DNA from: Sparassis latifolia
Lineage: Eukaryota > Basidiomycota > Agaricomycetes > Polyporales > Sparassidaceae
Direction: 5' to 3'
Length of the DNA: 64,000 bases
NCBI GenBank assembly: GCA_018466975.1
Contig: CM031558.1
Span: 2,046,001-2,110,000, forward strand
Shown here: piece after piece, positions 12,001 through 24,486 of the stretch
How positions within the stretch are numbered: position 1 is the stretch's first letter
Layout of the letters: each line of letters begins with the position of its first letter
Notes under the pieces: model-generated
Databases searched by the model: none
The model's input: the letters and a program-made list of their open reading frames with translations, nothing else
Told to the model about the DNA's origin: nothing
Made by a program: the position numbers and the translations under genes

Positions 12001-15000
12001 CCTCGTCGCCATACCTGTGAGCGTTGGTGAAGGTCCGATCTCGATGAAGCGCTCGAAATCGTAGTGTTTGAAAAGGATGTCCTGAGTTTCTATCCATCGG
12101 ACGGGCGACGCGAACTGGTATGCCAAGAGCTCCACTAGAGTGATATACGCTAGCTTCTGGCGCTGCTCCGCTGAACCCCAGTTCTCCGTATCCCACTTGC
12201 GAAGGACTTTGTCGAGGCGCGGTGACAACGTCTGGTCGTAGATCAATTGGACGTAATCTTTCGTGACTTGGAAAGGCTTCGCGATCAGGTTCGGCACGTA
12301 CTTGCCGACGAGTGTGTCCGGATTCAGGTGCGCCGCATTGATCTTCTTAGAGAGGTCTGCAAAGACAATCAGCGGGAGCATAGGCTTCACTCGAACGACA
12401 ACGTACAGGCTCGGAATGGCATTACACCAGCCCACAAGTAGCGAGAATGGAAGGGTACATCAATCCCTGGGAGAGGGATCGTTGCGAACCCGCGCTCCAA
12501 TTTGATGTAGCCTTCCGCCTTCTGCTGATCCTTGGCACGTGTAAAACAGGAGTTGATGATTTCCCCAAGCATTTCCTTCACTTGCTCAACGGTGAATTTC
12601 TCCGTCAACTAAACAATCGTTAATCGCATGCATCACTGATCACAGGACCGCCATACCTTCGCAATGTCAACCTTCTCCATCTTTAGGTAATTCAAGACGT
12701 TGGTCATGGTTTGCAGAGCGACCAATTCACCCGCACAGACATATTGTTGACCCTGGAAATGGAACAAAGCATGAATTGACAGAATTATGGGTAGTTTCAT
12801 TAGTGTTATGGACGACATACCTCGACGTTGTAGTTGACGATCTCGAGCAAGCACTGTGTGCGATGAGCGATATCGTCAATAACCTCCCGCAGCGCGGCAT
12901 CCGTGAAAGTCTTCGAGATGCGGCTTGGGTTCACGGCGCACATCGCATAGTTGGAACGGTTGTGAGCATCACGCTCAACAGCGCGTTGCATAGTGATACC
13001 ACGGTAGAAGACGACGTCGACAAGCGACGAGATTGGGAGGACGTCAGCAATAGACGCGAGCGCCGAATATTCCCCCAAAGAGTGTCCAGCGAACGCGGAG
13101 TCCTTCTGCACGAAGCCCTTCGAACGCATGTCCTCGAAAGCAGCACGTTCGGTCACGACTAGCGCGATCTGAGCGAACTGCGTGGCAAACAAGAGACCAG
13201 AAGGATGACTGAATGTGTACCGCTGAGTCCGCACGTTGATATCACCGAATAGCGGGAGAGTCTTCACATTGCCGTCCTTGTCCATGGTGTCGTAGGTCAT
13301 ATCCATGTACCGCTGTCGAATGGCCTGACCCTTGATACCACCGAAGTGGATGGTCTTTTCCTTCGGGTTGTCCTTGACGATTTGGACGATAGAGAAGCCA
13401 TAGACGGCGGTTAGATGAGCATCGGCAGCATCCCAGACAGATCGAGCAGCGGGAGAGGAATTATACAGGTCCATACCCATACCCGGCTCTTGGGAACCTT
13501 GGCCAGTGAAGACGTAGACGGTCTTCGGCTGCGCGACTTCGGCAGTGCCTTCCAAAACCTTTTCACCCTTGCCATTGAAGGTCTCAACCTTGACAACAAT
13601 GTTGCCGTCCCGCATGCCACTGTGCTTGATCTTCACCTGAAGACTATCGCCAGGAATGACCATTCCTACGAAGGCGACGTCATATCTGTCACGTCCATCA
13701 GTGAGAGCTAAAGATATCATGTCACACGGACTTACGCTACAACGCGCTCCGGACGACCTTGCGCGACGACTGTCTCAACGTAGCGCCGCGTGGCCGCGCT
13801 CGACCACATGCCGTGCGTGATTGTGGCGGGAAGAGCCGCCAAATCAGCGAAGTAGGGGTTGACGTGGATGGGGTTGAAGTCGCCAGACACCTTGGAGTAG
13901 GACTCGTTCGTTGCCGAGGAGTTGAAGACGGCTGCGCCCGTCTTCGTCATGGTGTAGCCGTCATTCGGAAGAGGGGCCCAGAGACCTTGCGGCTTGCCAT
14001 GACGCTCGAGATACGCGATTACTGGGTTGCCCCTGCTGTCGTCCTGCAGGAAATCAACACCACCGACCTTGATGAGACGTTTGATCTGGTCGCGGACAAA
14101 AATGTCGCCGGAGACCGATACCGACTTGTAGCATGTCTTGTTGCGGTAAGTAACCTCAGACTTCACACGGAAAACGAGCGTCGTCCCAGCTTGAAGCGGT
14201 TTTGACGGATCGTCCCACTCAAACCACTCCTTCGACTGCAATACTCCCACGTCGGCTTCGGTCGCCAGCTCTACAGAGTAATCCGGAGCCTCGAGAAGCT
14301 CGAACGTGTTGTCGTATTCGGAATAGCGACCACGGTATAGGAAAGCAGACACAACCTCGATGACGGGCTTGCCATCTCTGATAACGAAGCCTTTGACTCG
14401 GACTGTCTTCCCGGCATCGCTGTTGATAACGGAGACAATGCGAGCCTCGATCTTGCAGACATCGCCCGCCTGAAGAGGCTTAGCATCGTCTACAAGACGG
14501 AAGCCGTTCGACAGATGGACGAGCTTGAGGAGATCACCGTCAATGGTCGAAGGGAAGATCGCTTTGATGATCGCCTGAAACGTTTTCAACAACTACTCCA
14601 AATAGCTAACACAAATGCACTTTACCTGCCAACCAGTCACGATTGCGAAATCCATGGGAGCTTGGACATTTTCAGCGCGGACGGTCTTGAAAGCCTCACC
14701 GTCGTTGCCAATGACACTGCAGAACGCCTCGATTTCGTCCGCATCTATGGTGACCTCCGGGCCAGTGAACGTCGCGCGAAGGTCGATCTCCGGGAGGTTC
14801 TCCTCGGGGCCCAGCCATAACTTCCAGTAAAACTCCTTGATGCGGCGGTTGCGGTCCGTGGTAACCTCGTGAATCGGCGCGAAGCCCATCGAAGGCTTGT
14901 GGACGAACTGGAGCTTGAGAGGAATTGCGACGTCGCGGCAGTCTTCGTACACTGTGACGTTGATGGTGTGAGAATAAGCATTGTACTTGACGTCCACGGC

Positions 15001-18000
15001 CTTGAAATCGCTCTTGTGCGCGCCGTACGATCGGGCTGCGCCGTACACAGAGATGCCAATGGGGGAGACACCATCGGTCTCGACGACGACCTTCTGCCCT
15101 CGGCGAGGAGCGAACAAGCGGCGGATGGGGTTGTCTATGTATAACGCACCCTGCACAACGGTGGGCGACGTGAGGAGTGCCCTCACCCAGCAGAGCTCGG
15201 GACCAGCGAGGGTCTCCAACCACGATGACGTCTCCGGGAGAGTTTGACCAAGCTTGTACGTGATGGTATTCCGGGAGACGCTGCGCTCGACGTGGAGAGG
15301 GGTTGCGAGTGCCGAAGGACCGGGGCTCAGATAATCGACGGTGGGGATCTTGCTGACGTCGCCGCCGTACAACCGATCGATGAGCTTCTTGACCAGTAGC
15401 GAGGTGATGTTGTCGAGCATCTCCTTGATGGGCTCGTCCTTCGCCTTAGAGTGCTTGACGGCCACGGGACCCTGGAGGATGCAGACACGCTGCGGATCTT
15501 GATCGAAAACAGCCTCGATGTCTTCAGCTGCCCAGAGAGAATCCTGGAAAACACATTCAGCGTCGCTACCGCATATAGGTGCTTCCACAACAGCCTACCT
15601 TCTTGAACCAGACCTCGAAGCTAGCGTCAAGGACAGGGATGAACGGCACCGGCTTCTGTCCGGGTCTCTGCACAATGGTGAGGAAGTAGGCCTTGTCCTC
15701 AGAAGCGAGGAGCTGCTCAGTCGCCAAAGGATATGTCTTGAAGAACTCCTCAATAACAGCTCGGGGCTTGTCAAGAGAATTGAAGGACTGCAAAATGGAC
15801 GACTTCTCGCCACCACCGTTCACACCGGCGAAGCGCTCCTCGACACGGCGCAACCAGTCGCCAGTGAGGTTCCTCAACGACAAATCCACCCAGCGCTCTT
15901 CCTTCGCGACGTACATCAACCGCACCATGCGCATAGCGACCTCCTCGTAGGTCATGTCGGCGATGTCTTCGGTGACACTTCCGTCCTTCTTCCATCCGAA
16001 CCATGGCTTCGAGAAATCCTTGTTCAACTTCGCGATGACCTCTGACCGATGTTCCACAAGCCACGCCGCACGCTTCTCCTTCGGAAGGTTGAAGACGGTG
16101 TTGTCGAACTCCTTCCAGAGCTTGACGGCACGGTTGGCGATCTTGTGGATGGGCTCACCAAGCTCTGAGCGGACGGTCAGGATGCCGCCAGTCTCCTTAG
16201 CGTAAGTGCCCTCCCACTGCGCATCGTCAACACCCTTCGCCGCAACGATCAAGTCTTTGACTGACGAGCTCGTGTGCGCCTCCTTCGCAACCATGACACG
16301 ACTAGCAAATAGGAACCCGTCGAAGGGCATCGGCTGCAGACCGTACTGCTGGACGGACCAATCTCCGCTGAGGTAGGGCCAGAGATCATCGGCTCCGCCG
16401 AACCCAGAGCCACCGACCAGGGAGATATTGATGTGCTGGCGGATCGAGCTGTACGTCGAGATGATGGGCTGGTGGAAGTCCTCGCACGAGTGGTGTCCAC
16501 CGGCACGTCCACCTGTCCACTGAAGAATGACTGGGAAGTCGGGGTGCGCGGCGGCGATGTTGACGACCTGGCGGATACCGTCAACGGAACCGGGCTTGAA
16601 AGAGACGTGCTTGATGCCAGCAGTCCGTAGACCATCGATGATCTCCGCTGCCTTCTCCGTGCTGGGGATACCAGCAGCGACACAAAAACCTTCAATGGGA
16701 AGGCCTTCACGGCGCATCTCCTGCCAAAGCGGGAACTGGAAGCCGAATTGACGAGGGTTGATGTAGAGCGAGTTCAAAGTCAAGCCGACACCCGCCGGGA
16801 TCTTACTCTGGATTTCAGCAACCTTCGCACGGAGAGCTGCAGCATTGTAGTGCCCGCCACCAGCAAGCTCCACGTGGTAGCCGGCATCGAGAACGGCGCT
16901 CACGAAGCCGGCCTTGACTGTGGTCGGGGTCATTCCTGCCACCATAATGGGGGGCTTGCCGAGGAGACGAGAGAAGGGAGTGTCAATATGAATGGATCCG
17001 TCACTGGAAGAAATAGCATCAGTATCGATGTTCATGGTCACGCTGATCTACACACCTTGTCTTCACCAAACCAGGCATGAACCGCTTACTCCACCATTCC
17101 TCTCGCTTCACGTTCTGCGCGTCATACATCTCGACGACACCCTTCGTCTTATCGCCGCCAATAATAATGCGGACACCACGACCATCCAGGTTGCGCGCCG
17201 TGAGCGGGCCAATGCCGCTCAAGCCTCCGGGACCGAAGTCTACTGCATGGGTGGCGGTCTCTGGGAAGTTCGTTGCCTTGTCCCAGTGAATAGGAAGAGT
17301 GAATATCAAATCGCAGAGCGCGCATGTCAACGATGTCGAAAGCTTGCGGAGATCCGAACCTGCAGATGAAAATTTCAGTAAAAGAGGTGACTATATGCGC
17401 CCCTTCGGAGACATACCGTCCTCGGTGTTGTACACAGGGATCGCTAATTCCTCCTTCGTCCACAATTCTTCTCCTTCTAGATCCTCCTCGAACATCTTCT
17501 TCGTCATTCCTTCCAGATAGTGGCTGTGGAAGGGCACACCAACGACCAAGAAACGAACCGAGAACACGGGCTTCCTCTGAGAGAAAGGGACCTTGCTCTG
17601 GTCAAGACCACTGGGTGCGCGAACCTTCCTTAGGCTGTTCACCAAACCGAACAGAGCGCGCGGGGGACCTGTGACAACGAACGCCTTCGAACCATTGTAG
17701 AGCGAAATGTGGAGCTGTGAATTCTCTGGAAGGTGTACGTTCGTCTTCTTGATATGAACCTCCAGGTCCTTCAGGAGGAGGCCGGTAACTGAAAGCATGG
17801 GACTCGGAACTCCCTCTCCGCCCTCCACCGCGTCCTCCACGATGCTCGGCTCCAATGCAAGCACAGGGAACGCCTGCTGGCCGCGGAAACCGCAGAAGAA
17901 AAGCCATTTGAGGGCCTTCTGTGCGTTCTCGAAGAAGGACTCGAGTGTGTTAGATGCTGAGATACAAACTGCAGAAACGAGACCTTGAGAGTGTCCAGTC

Positions 18001-18892
18001 GCACCCCGCAGACGCACACACAGTTCCCCAGGCGAGAGCTTAGCAACGCGACACACGATGAGGTATTGCGTCAGCTGTGTTAGGCCTATGAGAGGGAACG
18101 AAACTGGCACGGTTGCCAAGTACGCAGTCGGAGGACGCGGTGCAGCACCTGTAAGCCAGGAAATCGCGTCCAGACCATATGCGTAATATGTCGATTCCGA
18201 CGCCGACGCCAGAGGCACCAGCACGTCACGGGTCACCGTCTCTAGGAAAGACGCGACGTACGGCTTGTAAATGTCATAGAGGCTTTGCAGCTCGTCGAAA
18301 TAGACCTCATTGGTGCCTTGCCCACCAAAAATCGCGTAGACTGACGCGTCCTTCTGCGCCGCGGCGGACAGAAGCGCCGGCGTAGGTTGTTGCGGAACGT
18401 CGCCTCCTTTTTTCTCTTCAAGGGAACAAACTGCCCGAAAGTACGCCGCGAGGATGGCCTCACGCGTATCGGTATCGAAAGATGCGGCAACTGTATGCAC
18501 GTCTTGGTGCGAGAGGTATGACGTGGTAAAGTGTTGTAGGATTTTCAGAAGCACGGACGTCCGCGCGGCGGAGGAATCTGCATCCTCGTCTAGCTTTTGT
18601 GCGACAAAGCCCAAAAAGCGGGCGTATAGCTCTAGTGTCGCCTGCTCCTCCGTGTCGAAAGTCGTGTCTAACGCTGCCGGCTGGGAAAGCGTGAACTCAT
18701 CTCTAAGAACTTCTGCTGCAATCCACTCGTCGGATTGCGTGGATACTGGGATTGAAAACTGTCCCGAGAAAAAAGGTAAGACACCGTCTGCAATCAGACG
18801 GCGTGACGCACTCTAGTTTGACCGCTCTGGATGAGGATGGGTCGAGTGGGGATACTCGTCGGGGAAGTGGATGAGACCATCGTGGTTGTCAT
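6005..18892 (-). CDS. FAS1: Fused type I fatty acid synthase (beta+alpha in one polypeptide), with one apparent frameshift in ACP
   Basis: Makes long-chain acyl-CoA from acetyl- and malonyl-CoA in the cytosol. My 22-exon model totals 11,764 nt, i.e. 3 x 3921 + 1; removing one net base gives about 3,920 aa, usual for a fused FAS. Domains in order: acetyltransferase (FGGQG; GHSQG Ser about 284), enoyl reductase (GGRAGGHH), dehydratase hot-dogs, malonyl/palmitoyl transferase ([17 protein letters not shown]), ACP (DLVGGKS, Ser codon 11670-11672), ketoreductase (TGVGKASIG), ketosynthase (Cys about 3343, codon split by an intron; GTGTGAN; GHSKGG) and a C-terminal phosphopantetheinyl transferase ending FAQAASS. 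The start ATG is in an 81-nt first exon (18892-18812); a 53-nt GTGCGT...CAG intron joins it to FSIPVS. The one break lies at 11703-11712, where the frame changes between VEEIP and SKSIKD just before the ACP serine. It lies head-to-tail downstream of the carbonic anhydrase. Confidence 0.95.
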
Positions 18893-19445
18893 CGTGGACA
18901 GTGCCGACGACGTCGTCTGGGGAGCGTCTGGCGAAAGAACACGTTGCGTGTCAACGGGTTATAAGAAAAAACGAAGCGTGCCCCAAGGCCCCCAACTCGC
19001 TTACCCCCAAAGAAAGATCTCGGCGCTTATTTCTCCCGCCTACCCAGAAAGGCAACTGTGTAAGGCGTGCAAACTGCGTGCATACAGCCAGGCGAACTTT
19101 GTGCATCGTTCCAGCTCACGCCTCCGTCTGCCGAGCATCGATAGCAAGGACGCACTCTCACAAACGTATTCAACTATGTGATATCAGATATCTTGCGTCG
19201 CTGCCGCAGCATGAATACGTACTTCACAGAAAGTAGCACGAAATGCAGATCCAATATCGTTTTCGCTCACGTAAACACGTGTACAGTTGACCGGCGTATT
19301 CCCGAAACATTAACCTCGCCATCTCTACAAGCAGCGATATGTGGTGATAAAATCAATAATGATCTGGGGAGTATGGGGCTGCAACAATGTCTGTCATTCA
19401 GTTCCGTGCCAACGCGCTACCCCGCGACGCAGAATCCAGCTCCGG
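18893..19445. other. FAS promoter region
   Basis: Between the FAS start and the carbonic anhydrase stop (both minus strand). No coding signal is seen in either orientation. It should contain the FAS promoter and 5' UTR plus the carbonic anhydrase 3' UTR. I could not identify a clear TATA box. Confidence 0.5.
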
Positions 19446-20205
19446 TTAGACAATCTGTCTCACCTGTTCCACCACACATATGTCAGGGCCTTGATCCGGA
19501 TGGGAAATATCATATATGGACAGGTAACATATCAGACACACCTTGCCAGTTTCGACTTCGTACACCCACCCTGTTATCTTCGTCTCGGGCAAGACAAGGG
19601 GGTTCTCTCGGAGGAACGTCACGTCCTCCCTGACGCTCTTCTCCAGATCACCGAACTCCAAAAAATCGACATCATCGACTGCATTGAGCGCAACGTTGGT
19701 CGGGTCAGATTCTTTGACAAGGGTGCGCAGCTGGGGGGTAGAGAACGTGAGCATGCCACACGCGGTGTGATGGAACACAGCGATCTCGCGAGTGCCCAGC
19801 AAGCGCTGTGATATGATGATACTACGCAGAGCATCTTTGCTGGAGAAGAATCAAAATGAAAATCAGGTGTCCACGGCTCGAAGATCATGGATAGAGCACG
19901 CACGCGGCGCCACCAGCATTGCGGATAATATGAGCCTCTCCTTCCTTGATGCCAAGGTGTCCGAAGACACTACCGACAGGGTCAGGTCCCGCAGATCCCA
20001 CCAAAGAAGCCAACTCACTTCAGGCGAGCATCCATACAAGTAACTTTAAATCATAGAATTCATCAGGGAACGAGAGACAAATTGGTGTCTATATATACAT
20101 ACCGACTGCAAGTTTCTTGCCTGGGTGGATGGGCAAATGTGCCCTGTCGCCGAATCCAGCGACGTATTTCTCGTTTGCTTTTTCAAAATCGAGGTGTGCA
20201 GACAT
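19446..20205 (-). CDS. Beta-class carbonic anhydrase
   Basis: Reversible CO2 hydration, supplying bicarbonate. Five exons (20205-20103, 20043-20019, 19969-19904, 19839-19542, 19463-19446) total 510 nt, 169 aa, the size of the small fungal/bacterial beta-CA clade. The zinc site is visible: Cys37 in VTCMDAR with the Asp39-Arg41 dyad, then His89 and Cys92 in HHTACGM. Further family motifs are EGEAHIIRNAGG, RSIIISQRLLGTREI and the C-terminal ITGWVYEVETGKVRQIV. The last exon is only 18 nt (VRQIV and stop). No targeting peptide is obvious, so a cytosolic location is likely. It lies about 550 bp upstream of FAS on the same strand; bicarbonate is the substrate of acetyl-CoA carboxylase, which feeds FAS, so the adjacency may be functional (inference). 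Confidence 0.92.
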
Positions 20206-20860
20206 GTTTGAGTTTCTCGCCGGGCACCAGTGGGGGTCCAAATTAGATGCCCCTGCCTGCGACGAGGGGTTTTTCTACAGCGGCAAGGCGTCAATTTTTA
20301 AGGATCCACGATAGAGGGTGAGTTATATGACGACAGATGGCGTTACAAAGATAACGGCAGATGATCGCTCACGGGATACATCCAATAGGAAGGGAGCTCA
20401 GAGCGTAGACGTCCCCGCAGCCCACTGTGCATGATAGGAGCAAACAGGCGTACTGCTGCCAGGTAGGCGTCGAGTATCTGTTGTGCGACGAGACTTTTGG
20501 GAGCACTCGTTCCTTTATCGGCGGCAACTACGGGAAAGAAGCAAGCTGAAACTGTGGCGCAAAGAAACAAACATTATTCGTATCAAATGTTATGTTCATC
20601 GCCGCAAATTTCTTCTGAGTCGCCAGCGGCAGTTCACTGATGATACCAGGAGGGCGATACAGCAAAGAGTGTGTGGATCTCAAATGATTGAAACCGCCAT
20701 TGTAAAGCCGCCGCCACAGAAGAGGCATGGGTATCCTGAGCCTTGAAGATTCTAGCTGTGCACAGGCCTAGGTGAAGTCGAACCTACTTACTGGAAGTGA
20801 GAGCAAGAGACGTCAACGCCGGACTCGGTCTTCTGACAAAATTTGCCGCAAGCGAGTTGC
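20206..20860. other. Upstream of carbonic anhydrase; no supported gene
   Basis: Minus-strand frames at 20343-20728 show short hydrophobic and Ala-rich runs with a possible splice acceptor, but the longest begins at a TTG codon and matches no family I recognise. I treat it as promoter plus non-coding or relic sequence. Confidence 0.4.
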
Positions 20861-20876
20861 GCACGGCCTGCAGGAC

Positions 20877-21075
20877 ACCTTCCAATTTCAAGATGAACTC
20901 AGGGATAGATGTTAACAGAGTAAGTACGTGAGTAGGGCTTATGTCTGTCTAAACGTGAATACTCTACAGATATCGATAAGAGCGGCGACCTCGAGGACTG
21001 TAAACGACAGAAAACATCGATCGCGATGATGGTGCATGCTATGAACGTCCAATGACTATGTCAGCGCATGCGTCC
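20877..21075. repeat. Old diverged direct duplication, copy 1
   Basis: This stretch resembles 22298-22510. Shared landmarks in the same order are ACACCTTC, GTGAGTAGGG, CGTGAATACTCTA, a GC-rich core and CGCATGCGTCC. Identity is patchy with indels, so this is an old duplication. On the minus strand both copies carry a short LEGVL/IEGVLP peptide, suggesting duplicated 5' ends of related genes. Confidence 0.5.
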
Positions 21076-21246
21076 TGTTCTCCACCGCCAGGCCAGCGTA
21101 GGAAGGTCTCTACAGGCGACAAATTCAGCACTGCAAGAACAGATGAACTTGAAGGCACATAGTGAGTGCACTCACCTGACATGCCCTTCAATTTGCGCTC
21201 TCGTGCCACCGAAGGACCTGCGCCATCATCGGCCTCTTACCTGGCA

Positions 21247-21970
21247 CTACATCCAAAGGTCGGTCGCCGATCTCAAGCAACCGCAGAGTTCACAACGGCT
21301 GCAAAGTTCCTGAATGACTTTGCCGCATGACCACAGGTCTGCGCAGATTGGGCTAAATGGCCCTGTACTGACCTCCGGAGTACTAATGCACCCTTTTGTC
21401 CGGACAAAACCTTCGAACATACGGTACGGACCACTCACGCGAACGGACAAGCTGAAGTCAATGATGGTAGGCCTTCTGTGGTCGAACGGGTTGATGGTGT
21501 TCGGCGGCTTCAGGTCCAAGTGCGCCATACCGTAGCCATGCATGAAGCCAACGGCTTCCAACAACTACTGTGCAACCAGCGATAGATATGAATCGGAGTC
21601 CTTGAGCGAAGTGAGCTAGCCTCCCGCACTGGGCATCGATATGATCGTCCCCCCATTAATCGGACAGACGCGGAAGGGCATATAACGTGGTGAGCTGGGG
21701 TAGCAAATCCATAGAGGCATTGCACAATCACCCTCCATCTTTCACAAACTTGACATATCTGACCGCAGAATCGTCCTCCCGTCGTACAACAAGCGCGATA
21801 TGGGGAAGCTGTCGAAATTATCAGTACCGTCGACATACAAAGATGGGGCATTACGCAGACGTACTCCGAAGGCAACAAACGATTTCATTTGATCGAGGAC
21901 TTGTTCGCTGTTAAAAATTCCCAGATCGTCTTCCTCTCGGAGCCCTGATGCCTCTGGTATATACCTACCT
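21247..21970 (-). pseudogene. Protein-kinase-like relic
   Basis: The minus strand encodes recognisable kinase catalytic-loop and activation-segment sequence: LLEAVGFMHGYGMAHLDLKPPN (HLDLKPPN in place of HRDLKxxN), then TIIDFSLS (DFS in place of DFG) and an APE-like TPEVSTGPFSPICADLWSCG. A short in-frame insertion before GFVRTKG has GTGAGT and AG ends and may be an intron. Upstream, SEQVLDQMKSFVAFGVRLRN and MPSAGG lie in connectable frames but are broken by in-frame stops, and no N-lobe glycine loop or VAIK lysine could be found. The missing Arg and Gly of the catalytic motifs suggest a non-canonical or dead kinase; the stops suggest a pseudogene. Confidence 0.55.
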
Positions 21971-22297
21971 CCCTTCCTGAATCTGGTTGCTCACAATGTA
22001 CCTTGCCGCGTGCAAAGAAGCTGTGTGACAAGCCGCTACGACGAAGAACCGCGATTGCGAATGATCCTTTAGAAGGTAGCTGCACGGGCAGCGGCGATGC
22101 CCTGTAGCAGCATGCGGACACGTAGAGCACATACCGCAAACGCATTCCGTTTACAAGTTCTCAGAGCTGTGAACAGACCTGGACGAAGTTGAGCTTGGAA
22201 ATGCGAACAAGAAACGTTCAAGTTGATGTTGAAAACCAACCGGGCATTACTGACTGCAGGTCGGCGCACGTTTTAGCTGTGAGCCAATTGCGGCAGG

Positions 22298-22510
22298 ACA
22301 CCTTCTATTTCCAGGAGTCGCATGGCAATGGTGATTGGGTGTGACATCCATCAGCGACGTGAGTAGGGGTTTTCATTAGATGCGTCTATATGAGCGTGAA
22401 TACTCTAGAAATATCAATGGGGGTGGCCGACGATTATACCGCAGAAAATTAACGTAATGACGGTGAGCTCCGCGCAATGAATGTCCCACGACATATATGT
22501 CGGCGCATGC
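22298..22510. repeat. Old diverged direct duplication, copy 2
   Basis: Counterpart of 20877-21075, about 1.43 kb away in the same orientation. The same ordered landmarks are present. It lies just downstream of the RUS gene stop. Confidence 0.5.
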
Positions 22511-22667
22511 GTCCACCTCTATTAGCATGAAATCTCCACATCTCGAAGCACTGGATTATGAGCGTTTCCCCACGCATGGTGATGCCTGGAGGCCTGGCGC
22601 ATGGTCGAGGTCCGACCATCCATCCGGGAAGGAAGTAAGAAGTTAACGAAGGTGATCGCGCCGCATG

Positions 22668-24486
22668 CTAAGGATCATCTCCGACACCCCTCTCCGTCTC
22701 GGGTCCCCACAGAACCCTGTGTCCGTGGTCGGCGAATCCCATCTCATCCGTGCGCCATCCCTTCGCTTCCAACGCTTGTTTGAAGGAGCCGAAGTTTCGT
22801 CTTGTCCATGCCGCCGAATCCGATAACGCGACGTGCAAAGCATCGAGGCACGAGTCGGGTGCTGGTGTGCGCGAGGCAGAAGAGTCGTCGGACAGCAGCG
22901 TGCGACGTAGGCGAGCGGCATGCAGCACGGATCGCATCATGTCGTCCGATGTTGCGTCTGGGTGGTAAAATACGCATATGGAACCGGTGCGGGGCGCCGG
23001 TGAGGGATATAAAAGATATTTCTCGTCCTGCAATGACGATCATCGTTAACGAACAGGCTGACCAGAATAATTAAAGCACACTGACCATAAATACATCAGT
23101 GCAGACTACCCATCTCGCACCGTCAGCTTCGTCTTTGATTACATCCGCAACTCTTGGTGCAAGGAATAGATACTTTTGCTCTTTTGTCTTGTAGAACTCG
23201 CCGAAGAGACCTGTCCCACGCATCTCTTCTATTTGATTCAGAGACAAAAGATCCATGGGCTTCTCGTCGCGAGTAAACTGGTTTGTGAGGATGGCCAGCC
23301 TCGGTAATGTGAGCAACTCGAACGTCGCCACGCGCATCATGCACGTCGTCATCACGATGTGCGCAGGAACGACGAGGAAAAAGAGGGAGTATAGGTATGG
23401 TGCGGAGTGCGAAACCGTCAGCAATCCGATACCTGCTGCATAACCAGTCAGCTGTGCGATCGAGGCCTGCGACTCGTCCTTGGCGGCAACATCGCCAGTG
23501 TTACCGTATTGCGCGAAGTAACGCATAAATTTGATGTGGGTTGTGAACCAGATCTGAGGGCCAGTGTCAATCACACGGCCTGCCGTCTTTGAGGCTCTAG
23601 GGAAGAGGGACGAACTGCGTAACCAATCAATTTGAACACATTTCCACCCGCTATATGAAAATTCGTCACCACCGAAGACGGATAGATGTAACAGAACACC
23701 TGCCTGCACAAAGCAAGAAATTCCCTGGTGATGGATTGACCAGCAATGTGGCAATCTGGAGCCCACTGCCCGCCGCAACAATACATTCTCCAAAGAGTGT
23801 GAACGTCTTCGGGTGGCTGTCAAAGTACGGCGCAAACTTGCGGATGAAGAAGAGCTTCGCGACTTCTCCAGCACCGTCTTTGATGATCCATTGTACGGCG
23901 ACGGCACCAAATACGCTGCCTTCTGCGCTGACGCCGACAGAAGTGAGGAGCGCCTGATTGCATAGTACAGATACGACAGTCCCAAAAACCGTCTCGAAAA
24001 ATTGGAGGACGTGGAATGGGAGGTAGCTGCACAACACGCAACAGTGGAATCGGACAGACGCACGGGCGCGGTTGAGTTGCGAGGGGAGAGCGAAGTGGAC
24101 ATGATGACTCACGACCGATGCACAGACTGGGGGTAGTTGATGGGAAGGAACATCTGGCGAATCCACGAAGTCAACGATCCCGTGAACGATCCGGAAGACG
24201 AGCTCTGCTCCTCTAGAGCTGTCGGCAATTCACGCCATTCCTTCACAACACCGTTCTCCGGTGACCACGAGACATGGCACTCCCTTCCTCCTACGCGTTC
24301 TATAGCAAATGGACGCGATTTGGTGACGGAGTCCACAGGTGCATATGATCGGTCGGTTGCGAGATGTGATTTCGACTCGCTGGAGAGGTTTCTGTGACAT
24401 GCCACGACTCGCAGGGACGCTGTCGGGTGATAAAATCTGGATGATACCAAATGCGCTCGGTGTCGCGTCAAGATTCGACGATGCAT
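22668..24486 (-). CDS. RUS (ROOT UVB SENSITIVE)/DUF647 family protein
   Basis: Five exons (24486-24113, 24026-23704, 23650-23616, 23553-23086, 23027-22668) total 1,560 nt, 519 aa, usual for the family. The DUF647 core is seen in YLPFHVLQFFETVFGTVVS, AVQWIIKDGAGEVAKLFF, FTLFGECIVAAGSGLQ, GGNVFKLIGYA and GDVAAKDESQ. In plants RUS proteins are linked to vitamin B6 homeostasis and light responses; the biochemical role is unknown. The N-terminus (MHRRILTRHRAHLVSSRFYH) is rich in Arg, Ser and His and lacks acidic residues, so mitochondrial targeting is plausible. Hydrophobic segments suggest membrane association. The exon 2/3 junction works only with a GC donor (GCAGGT...TAG); every GT alternative breaks the frame. 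The start is the first in-frame ATG; an upstream coding exon is possible. Confidence 0.85.

Noticed and set aside
11335..12030. 231-codon plus-strand ORF
   Set aside because: Shadow of the FAS ACP/ketoreductase exon.
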